Positions 25,387 to 34,395 of a stretch of 64,000 nt of DNA are shown here, piece by piece; position 1 is the stretch's first letter; each line of letters starts with the position of its first letter. The DNA is from Faecalibacterium sp. I4-3-84. GTDB taxonomy: Bacteria; Bacillota; Clostridia; Oscillospirales; Ruminococcaceae. The translations under genes and the position numbers were made by a program. The notes beneath the pieces are model-generated. The model was not told the origin of the DNA. It searched no databases and saw only the letters and a program-made list of their open reading frames with translations. The DNA lies in the NCBI RefSeq assembly GCF_023347255.1, contig NZ_CP094466.1, positions 1,612,001 through 1,676,000 of the forward strand. Reading direction: 5' to 3'.

Positions 25387-27969
25387 ATGGAAGAAGATTA
25401 TGTGATGATACCGGGCAGCGGAACCAAAAAGATCATCCGCGATGTGAAAAAGGAGATCGAGACCGCATTCCTGGACTACTCCATGTCGGTCATCGTGTCC
25501 CGCGCCCTGCCCGATGTGCGCGACGGTTTGAAGCCTGTTCACCGCCGCATTCTGTACACCATGCACGAGCGCGGCAATGATCCCAGCCATCCCTACCGCA
25601 AATCCGCCGACACCGTTGGTGCGGTGCTGGGTTCCTACCATCCCCACGGCGACGCATCGGTCTACGATGCCATGGTCCGTCTGGCACAGGACTTCTCTCT
25701 GCGCTATCCGCTGGTGGATGGTCAGGGTAACTTTGGTTCTGTGGATGGCGACCCCCCGGCTGCCTACCGTTACACCGAGGCCCGCATGAGCCGCATGGCG
25801 GTGGAGATGCTGACCGATATCGAGAAGGACACCATCGACTGGGACCCCAACTTTGACGAGACCAAGAAGGAACCCAGCGTGCTGCCCTGCCGCTTCCCCA
25901 ATCTGCTGGTCAACGGCAGTCAGGGCATTGCGGTCGGCATGGCCACCAACATCCCGCCCCACAATCTGAGCGAGGTCATTGACGGCTGCATCGCCTATAT
26001 CGACGATCCGGACATCGACCTGCCCGGCCTGATGGAATACATCAAGGGCCCGGACTTCCCCACTGCCGGCATCATCATGGGCCGCAGCGGCATCCGCGCC
26101 GCCTACGCCACCGGCCGGGGCAAGATCACCCTGCGGGGCCGCGCCACCATCGAGGAAACCAAGAACGGCCGCACCCAAATCATCATTACGGAAATTCCGT
26201 ATATGGTCAACAAGGCCCGCCTCATTGAGAACATGGCCGACCTTGTCAAGGATAAGCGCATCGAGGGCATCACCGGCCTGAACGATGAGACCAACCGCAA
26301 GGGTATGCGCATCGTGGTGGACATCCGCAAGGATGCCAACGCACAGGTCATCCTGAACCAGCTGTACCAGTACACCCAGCTGCAGGATACCGTGGGCGTC
26401 ATCATGCTGGCCATCGACCACAAGGTGCCGAAAGTTCTCACCCTGAAGCAGATGCTTCAGAAATACGTGGAATTTCAGGACGAGGTGGTGCGCCGCCGCA
26501 CCCAGTACGACCTGAAAAAGGCCAAGGAGCGCGCCCACATTCTGGAAGGCCTGAAGAAGGCCACCGACATCGTGGACGAGCTGATCGCCACCATCCGCGC
26601 CTGCAAGGGCGGCATGGCAGAGGCCAAGGCTGCCATCATGGAGCAGTTCGGCTTTGACGACCCGCAGGCAGATGCCATCGTCAAGCTGCAGCTGGGCCGT
26701 CTGGCAGGCCTTGAGATCCTGAAGATCGAGGAAGAGCTTGCCAGCCTGCAGGCCAAGATCGAGAACTGGGAAGCCATTCTGGCCGACGATGCCCGGGTGC
26801 TTGCCATCGTCAAGGAAGAGTTGCTGGAAATGAAAAAGCGCTTCGGCGACGAGCGCCGCACCGAGATCCAGTCCGTGACCGGTGAGGTGGATATCGAGGA
26901 TCTGATCGCCGAGGAGCAGTGTGTCTACACCCTGACCGAGGCCGGCTATATCAAGCGCCAGCTCAAGGCCACCTATCAGGCACAGCGCCGCGGCGGACGC
27001 GGCATCTCCGGCATGACCCGCAAGGAAGAGGATATCGTGCAGGAGATGTTCGTAGGCTCCACCCACGACTATGTGCTCTTTGTCACCGACCGGGGCCGTC
27101 TGTTCCGCATCAAGGGCTACACCATCGCCGAGGGCAGCCGCACCAGCAAGGGCAGCAACATCGTCAACCTGCTGCAGCTGGCCGAGGGCGAAAAGGTCAC
27201 CAACATGATCTGCCAGTCGAAGGAAGCCGACACCGAGGGCGGCTTTGTGACCATGGTCACGAAGCAGGGCCTCATCAAGCGCACCCCGCTGGAACAGTAT
27301 GCTAACATCCGTAAGTCCGGCCTGATCGGCATTGCCCTGAACGAGGGCGACGCTCTGGCATGGACCCGCCTGACCTCCGGCCACGATATGCTCATCGTTG
27401 CCACCCGCAACGGTCAGGCCATCCGCTTCAACGAAGCCGATGCACGTCCCATGGGCCGCAGCGGCCACGGCGTGCGCGCCATCCGTCTGGCCGAGGGTGA
27501 TGAAGTTGTGGGCGTGTGCATCTGCCGCGAGGGCGGCACGGTGCTCACCGTCACCGAGAACGGCAAGGGCCGCCGGTCGGACATCGATACCTACCGCATC
27601 ACCGCCCGTGGCGGCAAGGGCATCCGCAACTACGATGCCGCCAAGGATAAGGTGGCTGCGGTCAAGATCGTGGACGACGTGGACGATGTGCTGCTGAGCA
27701 GTCAGGAGGGCATCATCATCCGTCTGCACGCCAACGAGATCCCGCTGCAGAGCCGCTACGGTTCCGGCGTGCGGGTGATGCGCTTGGGTGAGAACGACAA
27801 GGTGATGGTGCTTGCCCGCACCGACCACGACGACGAGGCCCAGACCGAGCAGATCGACACCTCTGATGCCGATGCCGAACCCACCGCAGAGCAGCTTGCC
27901 GCCATGGAAGCTGCGGATGCTGCCGCCGCTGCAGAAGCCCCGGAAGCAGACGATAAGGGCGAAGAGTAA
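25387..27969 (+). CDS. gyrA: DNA gyrase subunit A
   Basis: Breakage-reunion subunit of gyrase. 860 residues from the ATG at 25387; TTGGAGG directly after the gyrB stop is its ribosome site, not a start. The catalytic tyrosine lies in [10 protein letters not shown] (Y129). The C-terminal DNA-wrapping domain carries the GyrA box [12 protein letters not shown] near 540. The quinolone-facing loop reads [12 protein letters not shown], so the position of E. coli Ser83 is alanine (A90) and that of Asp87 is aspartate (D94). The C-terminus is an acidic, Ala-rich tail. Confidence 0.97.
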   Translation: MEEDYVMIPGSGTKKIIRDVKKEIETAFLDYSMSVIVSRALPDVRDGLKPVHRRILYTMHERGNDPSHPYRKSADTVGAVLGSYHPHGDASVYDAMVRLAQDFSLRYPLVDGQGNFGSVDGDPPAAYRYTEARMSRMAVEMLTDIEKDTIDWDPNFDETKKEPSVLPCRFPNLLVNGSQGIAVGMATNIPPHNLSEVIDGCIAYIDDPDIDLPGLMEYIKGPDFPTAGIIMGRSGIRAAYATGRGKITLRGRATIEETKNGRTQIIITEIPYMVNKARLIENMADLVKDKRIEGITGLNDETNRKGMRIVVDIRKDANAQVILNQLYQYTQLQDTVGVIMLAIDHKVPKVLTLKQMLQKYVEFQDEVVRRRTQYDLKKAKERAHILEGLKKATDIVDELIATIRACKGGMAEAKAAIMEQFGFDDPQADAIVKLQLGRLAGLEILKIEEELASLQAKIENWEAILADDARVLAIVKEELLEMKKRFGDERRTEIQSVTGEVDIEDLIAEEQCVYTLTEAGYIKRQLKATYQAQRRGGRGISGMTRKEEDIVQEMFVGSTHDYVLFVTDRGRLFRIKGYTIAEGSRTSKGSNIVNLLQLAEGEKVTNMICQSKEADTEGGFVTMVTKQGLIKRTPLEQYANIRKSGLIGIALNEGDALAWTRLTSGHDMLIVATRNGQAIRFNEADARPMGRSGHGVRAIRLAEGDEVVGVCICREGGTVLTVTENGKGRRSDIDTYRITARGGKGIRNYDAAKDKVAAVKIVDDVDDVLLSSQEGIIIRLHANEIPLQSRYGSGVRVMRLGENDKVMVLARTDHDDEAQTEQIDTSDADAEPTAEQLAAMEAADAAAAAEAPEADDKGEE

Positions 27970-27996
27970 ACCTTGAAAACACAATAAGATTTGAAA

Positions 27997-28036
27997 GAAG
28001 CCGCCGCGCAGAGATTTCTGTACGGCGGCTTCTTTT
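27997..28036 (+). terminator. Terminator of the gyrB-gyrA transcript
   Basis: GAAGCCGCCG / CGGCGGCTTC with a 16-base loop followed by TTTTC. The stem is perfect. Confidence 0.9.
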
Positions 28037-28061
28037 CAAATCCATCCAAACCATGTATAAT
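28033..28061 (+). promoter_or_regulatory. Promoter of the glycosyltransferase cluster
   Basis: TTTTCA (28033-28038), overlapping the terminator tail, and TATAAT (28056-28061) with a 17-base spacer; about 50 bases upstream of the first gene. Confidence 0.6.
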
Positions 28062-28112
28062 AGAAATAGCGTGTGAGGAATAAAAATAAACACAGAAAGT
28101 GGTTTAAGGAAC

Positions 28113-29081
28113 ATGACAGAGCAAAAAAAATCCCCGGAGATCAGCATCATCGTGCCGGTGTATAAGGTGGAAAAATACCTGAACGAATGCATTGATTCCA
28201 TTCTGGCACAGACCTTTACGGATTTTGAGCTGATCCTTGTGGACGATGGCTCACCGGACAACTGCCCTGCCCTGTGTGATGCAGCGGCGGAAAAAGACAG
28301 CCGCGTGCGGGTGATCCATAAGCAAAACGGCGGTGTAAGCACAGCCCGTAATGCGGGTTTGGCAGCTGCACAGGGAAATTGGATCGGCTTTGTGGACCCG
28401 GATGACTTTGTAGACAAGACTTACTACGAAAAAATGCTGCGGGCAGCAAAGCAGACAGGTGCTGAACTTGCAGTCTGCAACGAAGTTTTTATGGAAGAGG
28501 ATGGAAGTCTTTGTGATTATCAGGAACAGCCTTTACGTACAGAAGTGCTTTCCCGTGAGGAAGCAATACACCGCATCCGCCTTACGCCGTTGATTCAGGC
28601 AGCAACAAGACTGCATCGGAGAGATGTGCTGGAAGGAATCGTTTTTCCTGTGGGCAAAAACTATGAAGATGCATTTACCACACCGGAAATCATTGAACAT
28701 GCAACAGCTGTGGCTTGTATAAAGGAAAAACTGTACCATTACCGGCTGCATCCGGCAAGCATCATGCATGGAAAGGTCACCTTGAAAAATCTGGATGAGA
28801 TCGATGCAAACTACGGCCTTCTTGCTTGTGCACTCAAGTATGGGAAAAAAGACACAGCATTCCTGCAGTATGTACTGATGAAACGCATGCTCCGAAACAC
28901 AAAAAAAAATCTGCCACCCAAACAGAGAAACAGTGAACGGGTTCAGCAGGCGGAAGCGTGCTTGAAAAAAGCAGGCAGAGAGGTTCGTCAACAGGGGGCC
29001 TGTACCCTGCGCAACGCAGCAGAAACCGCACTCTGTATTGCAAACCCGCAGTTCTACTTCAACTTCAAGTACCGGAAATAA
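28113..29081 (+). CDS. Family 2 glycosyltransferase, first of three tandem paralogues
   Basis: GT-A fold enzyme that would transfer a sugar from a nucleotide donor, probably to a surface glycan. 322 residues. The N-terminal catalytic half has ISIIVPVYKVEKYLNECIDS, LVDDGSPDNCPALCD and GGVSTARNAGL. The acidic DxD-type site reads FVDPDDF rather than the FVDSDD of its two neighbours. The C-terminal half (from about 110) is divergent and carries the HPASIMHGKVTLKNLDE block common to all three. No membrane segment is evident. Donor and acceptor are unknown. Confidence 0.85.
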   Translation: MTEQKKSPEISIIVPVYKVEKYLNECIDSILAQTFTDFELILVDDGSPDNCPALCDAAAEKDSRVRVIHKQNGGVSTARNAGLAAAQGNWIGFVDPDDFVDKTYYEKMLRAAKQTGAELAVCNEVFMEEDGSLCDYQEQPLRTEVLSREEAIHRIRLTPLIQAATRLHRRDVLEGIVFPVGKNYEDAFTTPEIIEHATAVACIKEKLYHYRLHPASIMHGKVTLKNLDEIDANYGLLACALKYGKKDTAFLQYVLMKRMLRNTKKNLPPKQRNSERVQQAEACLKKAGREVRQQGACTLRNAAETALCIANPQFYFNFKYRK

Positions 29082-29108
29082 AACTGAATTCCGAATGGGA
29101 GAAATACT

Positions 29109-30107
29109 GTGAGTGAAAGAGCAGAAAGTGGAAGACCGGAAATCAGCATCATCGTGCCAGTGTATCAGGTGGAAAAATATCTGAATGAGTGCATTGATTC
29201 CATTCTGGCTCAGACCTTTACGGACTTTGAACTGATCCTTGTGGACGATGGCTCACCGGACAACTGCCCTGCCCTGTGTGATGCAGCAGCAAAAAAGGAC
29301 AGCCGCGTGCGGGTGATCCATAAGCAAAACGGCGGTGTAAGCACAGCCCGCAATGCGGGTCTGGATGCAGCACAGGGAAATTGGATCGCATTTGTGGATT
29401 CGGATGATACAGTAGCACCAGAATATCTGGAAAAAATGCATAAGGCAGCGCTGGAAATGGGTGCAGATTTTGCAATCTGCAGCAGTCAGTGCATTGATGA
29501 AACGGGCAAAACGCTTGCAGGCGGAGAACATCGCCTTTTGAACGAGTTTTTGCCGCAGGAGGAAGTTCTGCGCCGGATGGTGGTGTCGGATTTTCAGGTT
29601 CCGTGGAATAAGCTTTATCGCCGAAAACTGCTGGAAAATCTGCGCTATCCAGAAAACAAGGCGTTTGAAGATACCTGTCTCATGCCGGTCATTTACGCAA
29701 GAGCGGCTTCTGCCTGCGGTGTATGGGATTTTTTATACAATTACCGCATCGTTACCGGCAGTGCCATGCACCGCAAGACTACCTTGAAAACACTGGACTG
29801 GGTGGAAGCATGGTACCGCCTGTTTGATGTGCTGTACCAAAACGGCATCCGGGATGCTTTGTGTGCAGCCTATCGCCCGATTTTGACTGCCGTGTGGGAC
29901 ATCTGGCTGCACCTGACACCGGAAGAGCGCAAAAGCCCCCGGATGAAGGAAGCCTTTGCGTATGAGCGTACAGCCCGCCATCGGCTGATGCAAGCCCGCG
30001 GCGTAACACTAAAAAATTTGTGGGCGGCAGTGGTCTGCGCTGCATCGGCCTGCAGTTATCTGGATCTATGCCGCAAAAGGGCGGAAAGACGGCAGAAAAC
30101 GACCTGA
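29109..30107 (+). CDS. Family 2 glycosyltransferase, second tandem paralogue
   Basis: 332 residues from a GTG behind GGGAGAAATACT. Its first 100 residues are almost identical to the first gene, at DNA level too (about 29150-29390 against 28150-28390), while the rest differs. The metal-binding site is FVDSDDT, and WNKLYRRKLLENLRYPENKAFED gives the acceptor-side block. Gap to the previous gene is 27 bases. Confidence 0.85.
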   Translation: MSERAESGRPEISIIVPVYQVEKYLNECIDSILAQTFTDFELILVDDGSPDNCPALCDAAAKKDSRVRVIHKQNGGVSTARNAGLDAAQGNWIAFVDSDDTVAPEYLEKMHKAALEMGADFAICSSQCIDETGKTLAGGEHRLLNEFLPQEEVLRRMVVSDFQVPWNKLYRRKLLENLRYPENKAFEDTCLMPVIYARAASACGVWDFLYNYRIVTGSAMHRKTTLKTLDWVEAWYRLFDVLYQNGIRDALCAAYRPILTAVWDIWLHLTPEERKSPRMKEAFAYERTARHRLMQARGVTLKNLWAAVVCAASACSYLDLCRKRAERRQKTT

Positions 30108-30125
30108 AGCAATGAGGAGTTTATT

Positions 30126-31103
30126 GTGCAGGAACAACATAAAAAACAGCCGGAGATCAGCATTATCGTGCCGGTATATAAGACAGAGCGTTTTCTGAAT
30201 GCCTGCATCGCTTCCATCCTTGCCCAGACCTTCACGGATTTTGAGCTGATTCTGGTGGACGATGGCTCTCCGGACAGCTGCCCTGCTTTGTGCGATGCCG
30301 CAGCGGCAAAGGACAGCCGCATCCGGGTCATCCACCAGAAGAACTGTGGTCTGAGCGGGGCCCGCAATGCCGGGCTGGACGCGGCAGAGGGCGAATGGAT
30401 CGCCTTTGTGGATTCAGACGACACCATCACGCCGGACTTCTGCGCAAAGCTTTACCATGCGGCGCAGGAGACCGGTGCACAGATGGCCGTGTGCAATTAC
30501 CGGCAGGTGGACGAAGCCCTGACCCCCATCCGGGAGCAGTATCTGCATGTGCGGCGGGAGGTGCTGACCCCGGAGCAGGCGTTGGAGCACAGCACCCTTC
30601 TGCCCTACATGGTGGTGTGGAACAAGCTGTACCACCGCAGCATTTTTGCGCAGCTGCGCTTTGCAGAGGGCAAGCTGAACGAGGACACCCTGCTGATCGC
30701 CTACGCCTACGAAAAAGCGGACAGAATCGCTAATATCCCGGATGTGCTGTACCTTTACCGCAAGGTGGCGGGCAGCATCGTCAACAGCAAAGTCACCCTG
30801 CGCAATCTCGACCGTGTGGAAGCAAACTATACCGTGTTCGAGTGCGTCCGCCGCCATGGCATCACGGGTTCGCTGTGTGAGCTGTACTGGGCACTGCTGC
30901 ACTCCCTGATCGATGTGGGAATGCACCTGACCGCCGAAGAGCGCCGGAGTGCCCGGATGCAGCAGGCGCGGGAGTACGAGAGCTGCGCCCGCCGGGCCTT
31001 GCGTCAGGAACATGCTGTTACCCTGAGGGCACTGGGCAACACCCTGTGTTTTATTATTTCACAGGACTGGTATTTTGCCCGCCGATGGAAAAATACCGTG
31101 TAA
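30126..31103 (+). CDS. Family 2 glycosyltransferase, third tandem paralogue
   Basis: 325 residues from a GTG behind AATGAGGAG. It shares ISIIVPVYKTERFLNACIAS, FVDSDDTITPDF and VWNKLYHRSIF with the second gene but is more diverged and more GC-rich at third positions than the other two. It ends the cluster; no terminator is obvious before the mntP promoter. Confidence 0.85.
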   Translation: MQEQHKKQPEISIIVPVYKTERFLNACIASILAQTFTDFELILVDDGSPDSCPALCDAAAAKDSRIRVIHQKNCGLSGARNAGLDAAEGEWIAFVDSDDTITPDFCAKLYHAAQETGAQMAVCNYRQVDEALTPIREQYLHVRREVLTPEQALEHSTLLPYMVVWNKLYHRSIFAQLRFAEGKLNEDTLLIAYAYEKADRIANIPDVLYLYRKVAGSIVNSKVTLRNLDRVEANYTVFECVRRHGITGSLCELYWALLHSLIDVGMHLTAEERRSARMQQAREYESCARRALRQEHAVTLRALGNTLCFIISQDWYFARRWKNTV

Positions 31104-31118
31104 CCGCGCAGGTTTGTC

Positions 31119-31147
31119 TGGACTTCCCTGCAAAGATATGCTACAAT
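31119..31147 (+). promoter_or_regulatory. Promoter of mntP
   Basis: TGGACT (31119-31124) and TACAAT (31142-31147) with a 17-base spacer, just upstream of the riboswitch. Confidence 0.6.
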
Positions 31148-31164
31148 GGCAAAACAATCACAAA

Positions 31165-31302
31165 TACCCGTGGGGGAGTAGCAGGCGCTTTTGCAGGGCG
31201 CAGCAAGTCAACATGATGACCGTTGGTTCCGGTCTGGCTTGCTTTCATTTGCGAGACTCATGTGTTTTTGGCGCATAGAACAGCGCCCGTGCACATGGAG
31301 TT
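31165..31302 (+). ncRNA. yybP-ykoY manganese riboswitch
   Basis: The 5' signature GGGGGAGTAGC is followed by paired arms, the GGTTCCGGTCTGG segment and the 3' signature GCGAGACTCATGTG, in the order and spacing of the yybP-ykoY aptamer (RF00080). This class senses Mn2+ and commonly switches on Mn2+ exporters. Here it stands in the 5' leader of mntP, a Mn2+ exporter, with an intrinsic terminator behind it. The limits given are approximate. Confidence 0.88.
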
Positions 31303-31317
31303 GGTTTCAAAAAATCA

Positions 31318-31357
31318 CCCGGTCCCGGACGTACATGTGCGCCCGTGACCGGGTTTT
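31318..31357 (+). terminator. Expression-platform terminator of the Mn riboswitch
   Basis: CCCGGTC / GACCGGG with an inner stem around GTACATGTGC, then TTTTG. The segment CACATGGAGT at the aptamer's 3' side can pair with part of this stem, which would provide the alternative fold when Mn2+ is bound. Confidence 0.75.
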
Positions 31358-31398
31358 GTATTGCCCGATATTCTGGTCAGATTCAGGAGGCAGACAAT

Positions 31399-31980
31399 AT
31401 GGAATGGAGTTTTGTATTTTTCCTCAACAGTGCCCTGCTGGGCGTGGGCCTTGCAATGGATGCGTTCTCGGTGTCTATGGCAAACGGCCTGCACGACCCC
31501 CGCATGAGCAGGGGAACCATGTGCAGGATCGCGGGCACCTTTGCCCTTTTTCAGGCCGTGATGCCCATGACGGGCTGGGTGTGCGTGCACACCATTGTGG
31601 AGCTGTTCTCTTCGTTTGAAAAATTCATCCCGTGGATCGCGCTGGCTCTGCTGGGCTATATTGGCGGCAAAATGCTTGTGGATGGCATCAAGGGCGAAGA
31701 GACCGAAGAAGCAGCAGAGCTGAGTGCGGGTGCACTGCTCATGCAGGGCGTGGCTACCAGCATTGATGCGCTTTCGGTGGGCTTCACCATTTCGGAATAC
31801 GGCTGGCTGATGGCACTTGCGGCATCGCTCATCATTGCGGTGGTCACCTTCTTTATCTGCATGGCGGGCCTGCGCATCGGCAAAAAGTTTGGCACCAAGC
31901 TCTCCGGCAAGGCATCCATTCTGGGCGGCATCATCCTCATTGGCATTGGTCTGGAAATTTTTATTTCCGGGGTGTTCTGA
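31399..31980 (+). CDS. mntP: Manganese efflux pump MntP
   Basis: Exports Mn2+ to prevent toxicity. 193 residues with six predicted membrane segments. The two repeats carry the conserved acidic motifs GVGLAMDAFSVSMANG and GVATSIDALSVGFTI. The ATG at 31399 follows CAGGAGGCAGACAAT. Control by the riboswitch upstream fits the function directly. Confidence 0.93.
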   Translation: MEWSFVFFLNSALLGVGLAMDAFSVSMANGLHDPRMSRGTMCRIAGTFALFQAVMPMTGWVCVHTIVELFSSFEKFIPWIALALLGYIGGKMLVDGIKGEETEEAAELSAGALLMQGVATSIDALSVGFTISEYGWLMALAASLIIAVVTFFICMAGLRIGKKFGTKLSGKASILGGIILIGIGLEIFISGVF

Positions 31981-31997
31981 AATTCAGACAGCATAAA

Positions 31998-32040
31998 ACA
32001 AAAGGGCACGGCGCTGCAATGCGCTGTGCCCTTTCGTTTT
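31998..32040. terminator. Bidirectional terminator between mntP and the GntR gene
   Basis: AAAGGGCACGGCGC / GCGCTGTGCCCTTT with a short loop; A-run before and T-run after, so it serves both converging genes. Confidence 0.85.
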
Positions 32041-32046
32041 ATAAAA

Positions 32047-32062
32047 TGTTCCACATAGAACA
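32047..32062. promoter_or_regulatory. parS-like site, one mismatch
   Basis: TGTTCCACATAGAACA differs from parS site 2 by one base. It lies directly after the GntR stop codon, 13 kb to the right of dnaA. Confidence 0.6.
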
Positions 32063-32063
32063 A

Positions 32064-32741
32064 TTACTTTTCCGGCTCAAAATAATCGGCATATTCTTCG
32101 GTCAGCTTGGAGCCAAGCCGCCGGATGCCGCCGTACAGGTGCCGTTCCACCAACGGTTCAAAGGCGGCAAGGTCGCACCGCTCGATGGCGTTCATCAGGT
32201 TGCGGTGGTCTGCGATCACCTCGGCAAGGCCGCCGGTGGTCATGGTGTCCAGCATCCGGAAGCGGCTGTAGTCGGCGTGGGCGTTCTGCAGGGTGCTCCA
32301 CAGGTACATTTTATCCATGGCCGCAAACCATGTCTCGTGCAGGGCACGGTCGGCTTCGTACAGCTTGTTGTAATCCGGGCTCTCCATGGCCGCAAGGGCC
32401 TCGTAGGCTTCCACCCGCCTGCGGATCAACGCCCGCTGCTCCGGGGTGCACCGGGGCGAAAAATCCCGCAATACGCGTGCTTCCACGGCGGTGCGCTCGT
32501 AGATCAGCTCGTCCACGATGCGGCGGTTCAGCCGGGTAACGGTGGTGCCCTTGTAAGGCACGATCTTTACCAGCCCGTTTTCCTGCAGCTTCTGCAGCAC
32601 CACCCGGATCAGGGTGCGCGGTGCGCCAAAGCGGGCACAGAGCGGATTTTCGCTCAGCAAAGAGCCGGGGCGGATGGTCAGGTCAATGATCTCCCGCTCC
32701 AGCACAGCATAGATCTCAGCATCAGTTTTGTATTGTTCCAT
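32064..32741 (-). CDS. GntR-family transcriptional regulator with FCD domain
   Basis: 225 residues. The winged helix-turn-helix (5-75) contains IYAVLEREIIDLTIRPGSLLSE and LVKIVPYKGTTVTRL. The all-helical FCD effector domain follows, with possible metal ligands in DRALHETWF, ADHRNLMNAI and ERHLYGG. The ATG at 32741 is chosen because AGGTGA lies five bases upstream; a GTG nine bases earlier is possible. The ligand and targets are unknown. It stands alone between two terminators or converging genes, which gives no clue to its regulon. Confidence 0.82.
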   Translation of the reverse strand: MEQYKTDAEIYAVLEREIIDLTIRPGSLLSENPLCARFGAPRTLIRVVLQKLQENGLVKIVPYKGTTVTRLNRRIVDELIYERTAVEARVLRDFSPRCTPEQRALIRRRVEAYEALAAMESPDYNKLYEADRALHETWFAAMDKMYLWSTLQNAHADYSRFRMLDTMTTGGLAEVIADHRNLMNAIERCDLAAFEPLVERHLYGGIRRLGSKLTEEYADYFEPEK

Positions 32742-32764
32742 ACCTCTCACCTAATGGAAATGCA

Positions 32765-33454
32765 TTATTCTTCAAACGGTTTCCAGAACGCACCCTCCGG
32801 CAGCGGCAGCGTAAATGCCATGGGCTTTCCGGTCTCCGGGTGCAAAAACTGCAGGCCACAGCTCTGCAGGGCAATGCTGCCTTTTACGCGGCTTCCGTAT
32901 TTGCCGTCTCCGGCCAGCGGATGCTTCCGGGATGCAAACTGCACCCGGATCTGATGGGTGCGGCCGGTGTGCAGCGTGATCTCAGCAAGGCTCATCTCTC
33001 CTGCCGTTTTCACGATGCGGTAATCCAGCACGGCTTCCCGCACACCTCTGCGCGGACGGCTCACAGGGAATACCCGGCCTTTGCGGCTGTCCTTGAACAG
33101 CCAGTCCCGCAGGGTGCCTTCGGCGGGCAGTGCTTCGTCCGGCCCGCCTGCAATGACGGCCCGATACCGCTTGATGAACTGCGGCACTTCCGGCTTCCCT
33201 TCGGCCCTGCCATCCTGCACAGCGTAGGCGTTCTGGCTCTGGGTGATCTGACGGCTGAGTGCGGCCGCAGCCCCGGGCGTTCTGGCAAACACCATCAGGC
33301 CGGACACACCCGTGTCCAACCGGTGCACCACGCCTACAAAGGCATCCGGCTGGCCCCACAGCTGCCGCAGGGCTGCGGGCACGCCCTCTTCGCTGGAAAG
33401 TCCGGCGGGCTTGTCCAGCACCACAAGGGCGGCATCTTCGTACAGGATGTTCAC
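32765..33454 (-). CDS. RluA/RluD-family pseudouridine synthase
   Basis: 229 residues. The catalytic motif VVHRLDTGVSGLMVFAR places the aspartate at 47, and the C-terminal TGRTHQIRVQFASRKHPLAGD box is typical. There is no S4 domain. It would isomerise uridine in rRNA or tRNA; the target site is not evident. Its start overlaps the stop of the Nudix gene by four bases (ATGA). Confidence 0.88.
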   Translation of the reverse strand: MNILYEDAALVVLDKPAGLSSEEGVPAALRQLWGQPDAFVGVVHRLDTGVSGLMVFARTPGAAAALSRQITQSQNAYAVQDGRAEGKPEVPQFIKRYRAVIAGGPDEALPAEGTLRDWLFKDSRKGRVFPVSRPRRGVREAVLDYRIVKTAGEMSLAEITLHTGRTHQIRVQFASRKHPLAGDGKYGSRVKGSIALQSCGLQFLHPETGKPMAFTLPLPEGAFWKPFEE

Positions 33455-34005
33455 AGCCTGCCCTCGGCGATCAGGGCCTTGAGCTTCAGGATACCGGCAA
33501 TGGTCTTGCCGTCCCGGATCTCGCCGCTCATGACCATCTCATAAGCTTTATCCAGCGGCACACGGTCAGGGGTCAGGAATTCATCGGCATCCAGATGCAT
33601 CTGGGTCTTGTGCAGGCCGGTGGCGACCCATGTATAGATCACTTCGGTGTCATAGCCCACGGTGGGGAAAAACTGGCCCAGAGAGATATAATTGTCCGCG
33701 GTCAGGCCGCACTCCTCGCCCAGCTCCCGCTTGGCGGCTTCAAAGGGGTCCTCACCCTTTTCCAGCTTGCCGGCAGGCAGCTCCCACAGCTCCTGCTGCA
33801 TGGCGTAGCGGAACTGGCGCACCATGCAGATGGTGCCGTCCTCAAAATAGGGCAGGATGCACGCACCGCCGTGGTGATGCACCACTTCGCGTTCGGCGGT
33901 CTTGCCGTTTTCCAGCAGAGCAGTGTCTTTTGTCAGGGTGATCACCCGGCCCTCGAAGAGCACCTCACTGGTGAGTGTTTTTTCGTAATGCACGGTCTTC
34001 TCCAT
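33451..34005 (-). CDS. nudF: ADP-ribose pyrophosphatase, Nudix hydrolase
   Basis: 184 residues from an ATG behind AAAGAGGG. The Nudix box is complete: GKLEKGEDPFEAAKRELGEE followed by CG. The extra strands before it, VVHHHGGACILPYFEDGTICMVRQFRYAMQQELWELPAG, match the NudF/ADP-ribose pyrophosphatase group, which splits ADP-ribose to AMP and ribose 5-phosphate. It is cotranscribed with the pseudouridine synthase. Confidence 0.88.
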   Translation of the reverse strand: MEKTVHYEKTLTSEVLFEGRVITLTKDTALLENGKTAEREVVHHHGGACILPYFEDGTICMVRQFRYAMQQELWELPAGKLEKGEDPFEAAKRELGEECGLTADNYISLGQFFPTVGYDTEVIYTWVATGLHKTQMHLDADEFLTPDRVPLDKAYEMVMSGEIRDGKTIAGILKLKALIAEGRL

Positions 34006-34051
34006 TTTATTACCCTCTTTGCCCGGCACAGCGCCGGTTTTCTATGGCTTC

Positions 34052-34081
34052 AGTTTACGGCAAAATGAGGTTTGTTGTCAA
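34052..34081 (-). promoter_or_regulatory. Promoter of the nudF operon
   Basis: Minus-strand TTGACA (34076-34081) and TAAACT (34052-34057) with an 18-base spacer. Confidence 0.6.
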
Positions 34082-34266
34082 TAAAGATGTGATAAATACA
34101 AGGGAGAGGGTTCCCTCCCCTTTTTGCGAAAAAAATTACAGGATCTGGCAAAGCAGGCAGGCCAAAACCGGAAAATCCGCGCCATTGCTCACTTTAACGA
34201 ACTAAAGACGTACAAAAGCGCTAAAAAATTTTCTTTATTTTTGGTGCGTTTGTTGAGCGGTTTGCG

Positions 34267-34295
34267 TTTACTTTATGGGCGGAATTTGCTATTAT
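34267..34295 (+). promoter_or_regulatory. Promoter of nifJ
   Basis: TTTACT (34267-34272) and TATTAT (34290-34295) with a 17-base spacer, giving a leader of about 95 bases. A G-rich hairpin (GGGAG/CTCCC) lies further upstream near 34101-34125. Confidence 0.55.
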
Positions 34296-34395
34296 AGTAT
34301 ACAAGCAATAGTGCCTTTATGGGGTTCTCCGGTCCCATGTGGGGCATATTGCCCCGCGCAAAAGGTACCAAATTCTGAATAATGGAGGAAGAAAA

